A stretch of 5,720 bases of DNA. Origin: Methanocalculus sp. (GTDB lineage Archaea; Halobacteriota; Methanomicrobia; Methanomicrobiales; Methanocorpusculaceae). How positions within the stretch are numbered: the first letter of the stretch is position 1; each line of letters opens with the position of its first letter. The stretch lies in NCBI RefSeq assembly GCF_030651615.1, contig NZ_JAUSCG010000095.1, forward strand, positions 1 through 5,720, read 5' to 3'. The position numbers were made by a program, and so were the translations under genes. Below the pieces are notes generated by a model that ran no database searches, was not told the DNA's origin, and saw nothing but the letters and a program-made list of their open reading frames with translations. Positions 5,630 through 5,720 of this stretch are shown in pieces.

Positions 5630-5720
5630 AAGAAGGGTATCCCTGAGAACATCCAGCTGAACCTCTACTGTCTTGGTGTGCGGGAGATCTTCGGTGAGCT
5701 TCCGGAGCGGGCGACGTTCT

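Larger units (their letters stand above)
4214..5720 (+). pseudogene. Decayed UvrD/Rep-family helicase with C-terminal PD-(D/E)XK nuclease; 5'-truncated, runs off the window
   Basis: Joining the frames gives one continuous helicase-nuclease. Frame 2 (4214 to about 4555) reads through HAMNAYPHHL and VLETAMDTEWE, taken here as the part of the motor before motif V. Frame 3 (4562 to about 5340) holds motif V, MTIHQSKGKEFPVFF (4581-4625), motif VI with its arginine, EERRLCYVAMTRAEERLYL (4746-4802), and the start of the nuclease domain, SALSTYEDCPLRFKF (5193-5237). Frame 1 (about 5341-5525), frame 3 again (5529 to about 5626, GYIDRME and VVVDYKTG, the nuclease catalytic Asp and D-x-K) and frame 2 (5627 to end, IQLNLYCLGV, the Q-x-x-x-Y motif) follow. 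Such proteins act in DNA repair or recombination as ATP-driven unwinding nucleases. The gene carries four frameshifts and three TAG stops. Walker A and B are missing upstream, where frame 2 is closed by TAG at 4187. The conserved motifs are still readable, so decay is probably recent. An ATG at 4235 opens a 152-codon frame but lacks a ribosome binding site. Assembly error is less likely, given the substitutions as well as indels. Confidence 0.88.

Overview
The window looks like chromosomal DNA of a euryarchaeal methanogen, most likely of the Methanomicrobiales. This placement is inferred from three things. It encodes a two-subunit, archaeal-type pyruvate carboxylase. Its tRNA gene has an intron in a bulge-helix-bulge setting and no encoded CCA. 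Its Shine-Dalgarno sites match the archaeal 16S 3' end (GGTGATCC, GAGGTG). No sequence search was possible, so the species is not known.

Layout, all on the plus strand. (1) 1-419: the C-terminal part of a membrane protein resembling the EcfT/CbiQ transmembrane component of an ECF-type vitamin or metal importer. (2) 420-491: a short intergenic region with T-tracts, a TATA-like box and the pycB ribosome binding site. (3) 492-3712: pycB and pycA, overlapping by ATGA. Together they encode the carboxyltransferase/biotin-carrier subunit and the biotin carboxylase subunit of pyruvate carboxylase. (4) 3713-3832: a T-rich terminator and a TATA box. (5) 3833-3943: a tRNA-Met(CAU) gene with a 37-nt intron. 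(6) 3944-4213: an AT-rich intergenic stretch holding a small, locally GC-rich, strongly self-complementary element (4070-4138, with ACA just downstream) that may be a structured RNA. (7) About 4214 to the window end: a decayed, 5'-truncated gene for a UvrD/Rep-family superfamily 1 helicase with a C-terminal PD-(D/E)XK (RecB/Cas4-like) nuclease domain. It carries four frameshifts and three in-frame amber stops.

How the parts work together: PycA carboxylates the biotin on PycB using ATP and bicarbonate, and PycB moves the carboxyl group to pyruvate to make oxaloacetate. In methanogens this feeds the incomplete TCA pathway for aspartate and glutamate synthesis. The upstream ECF component could belong to any vitamin or metal importer. 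A link to biotin supply is tempting but unproven. The tRNA and the helicase pseudogene appear unrelated to the pyc genes. The pseudogene is more GC-rich than the intergenic DNA before it, and its front half, which would carry Walker A and B, is absent between the tRNA and its start.

No clearly new system stands out. The items most worth a second look are the possible structured RNA, the clean BHB intron, and the pattern of lesions in the helicase relic.
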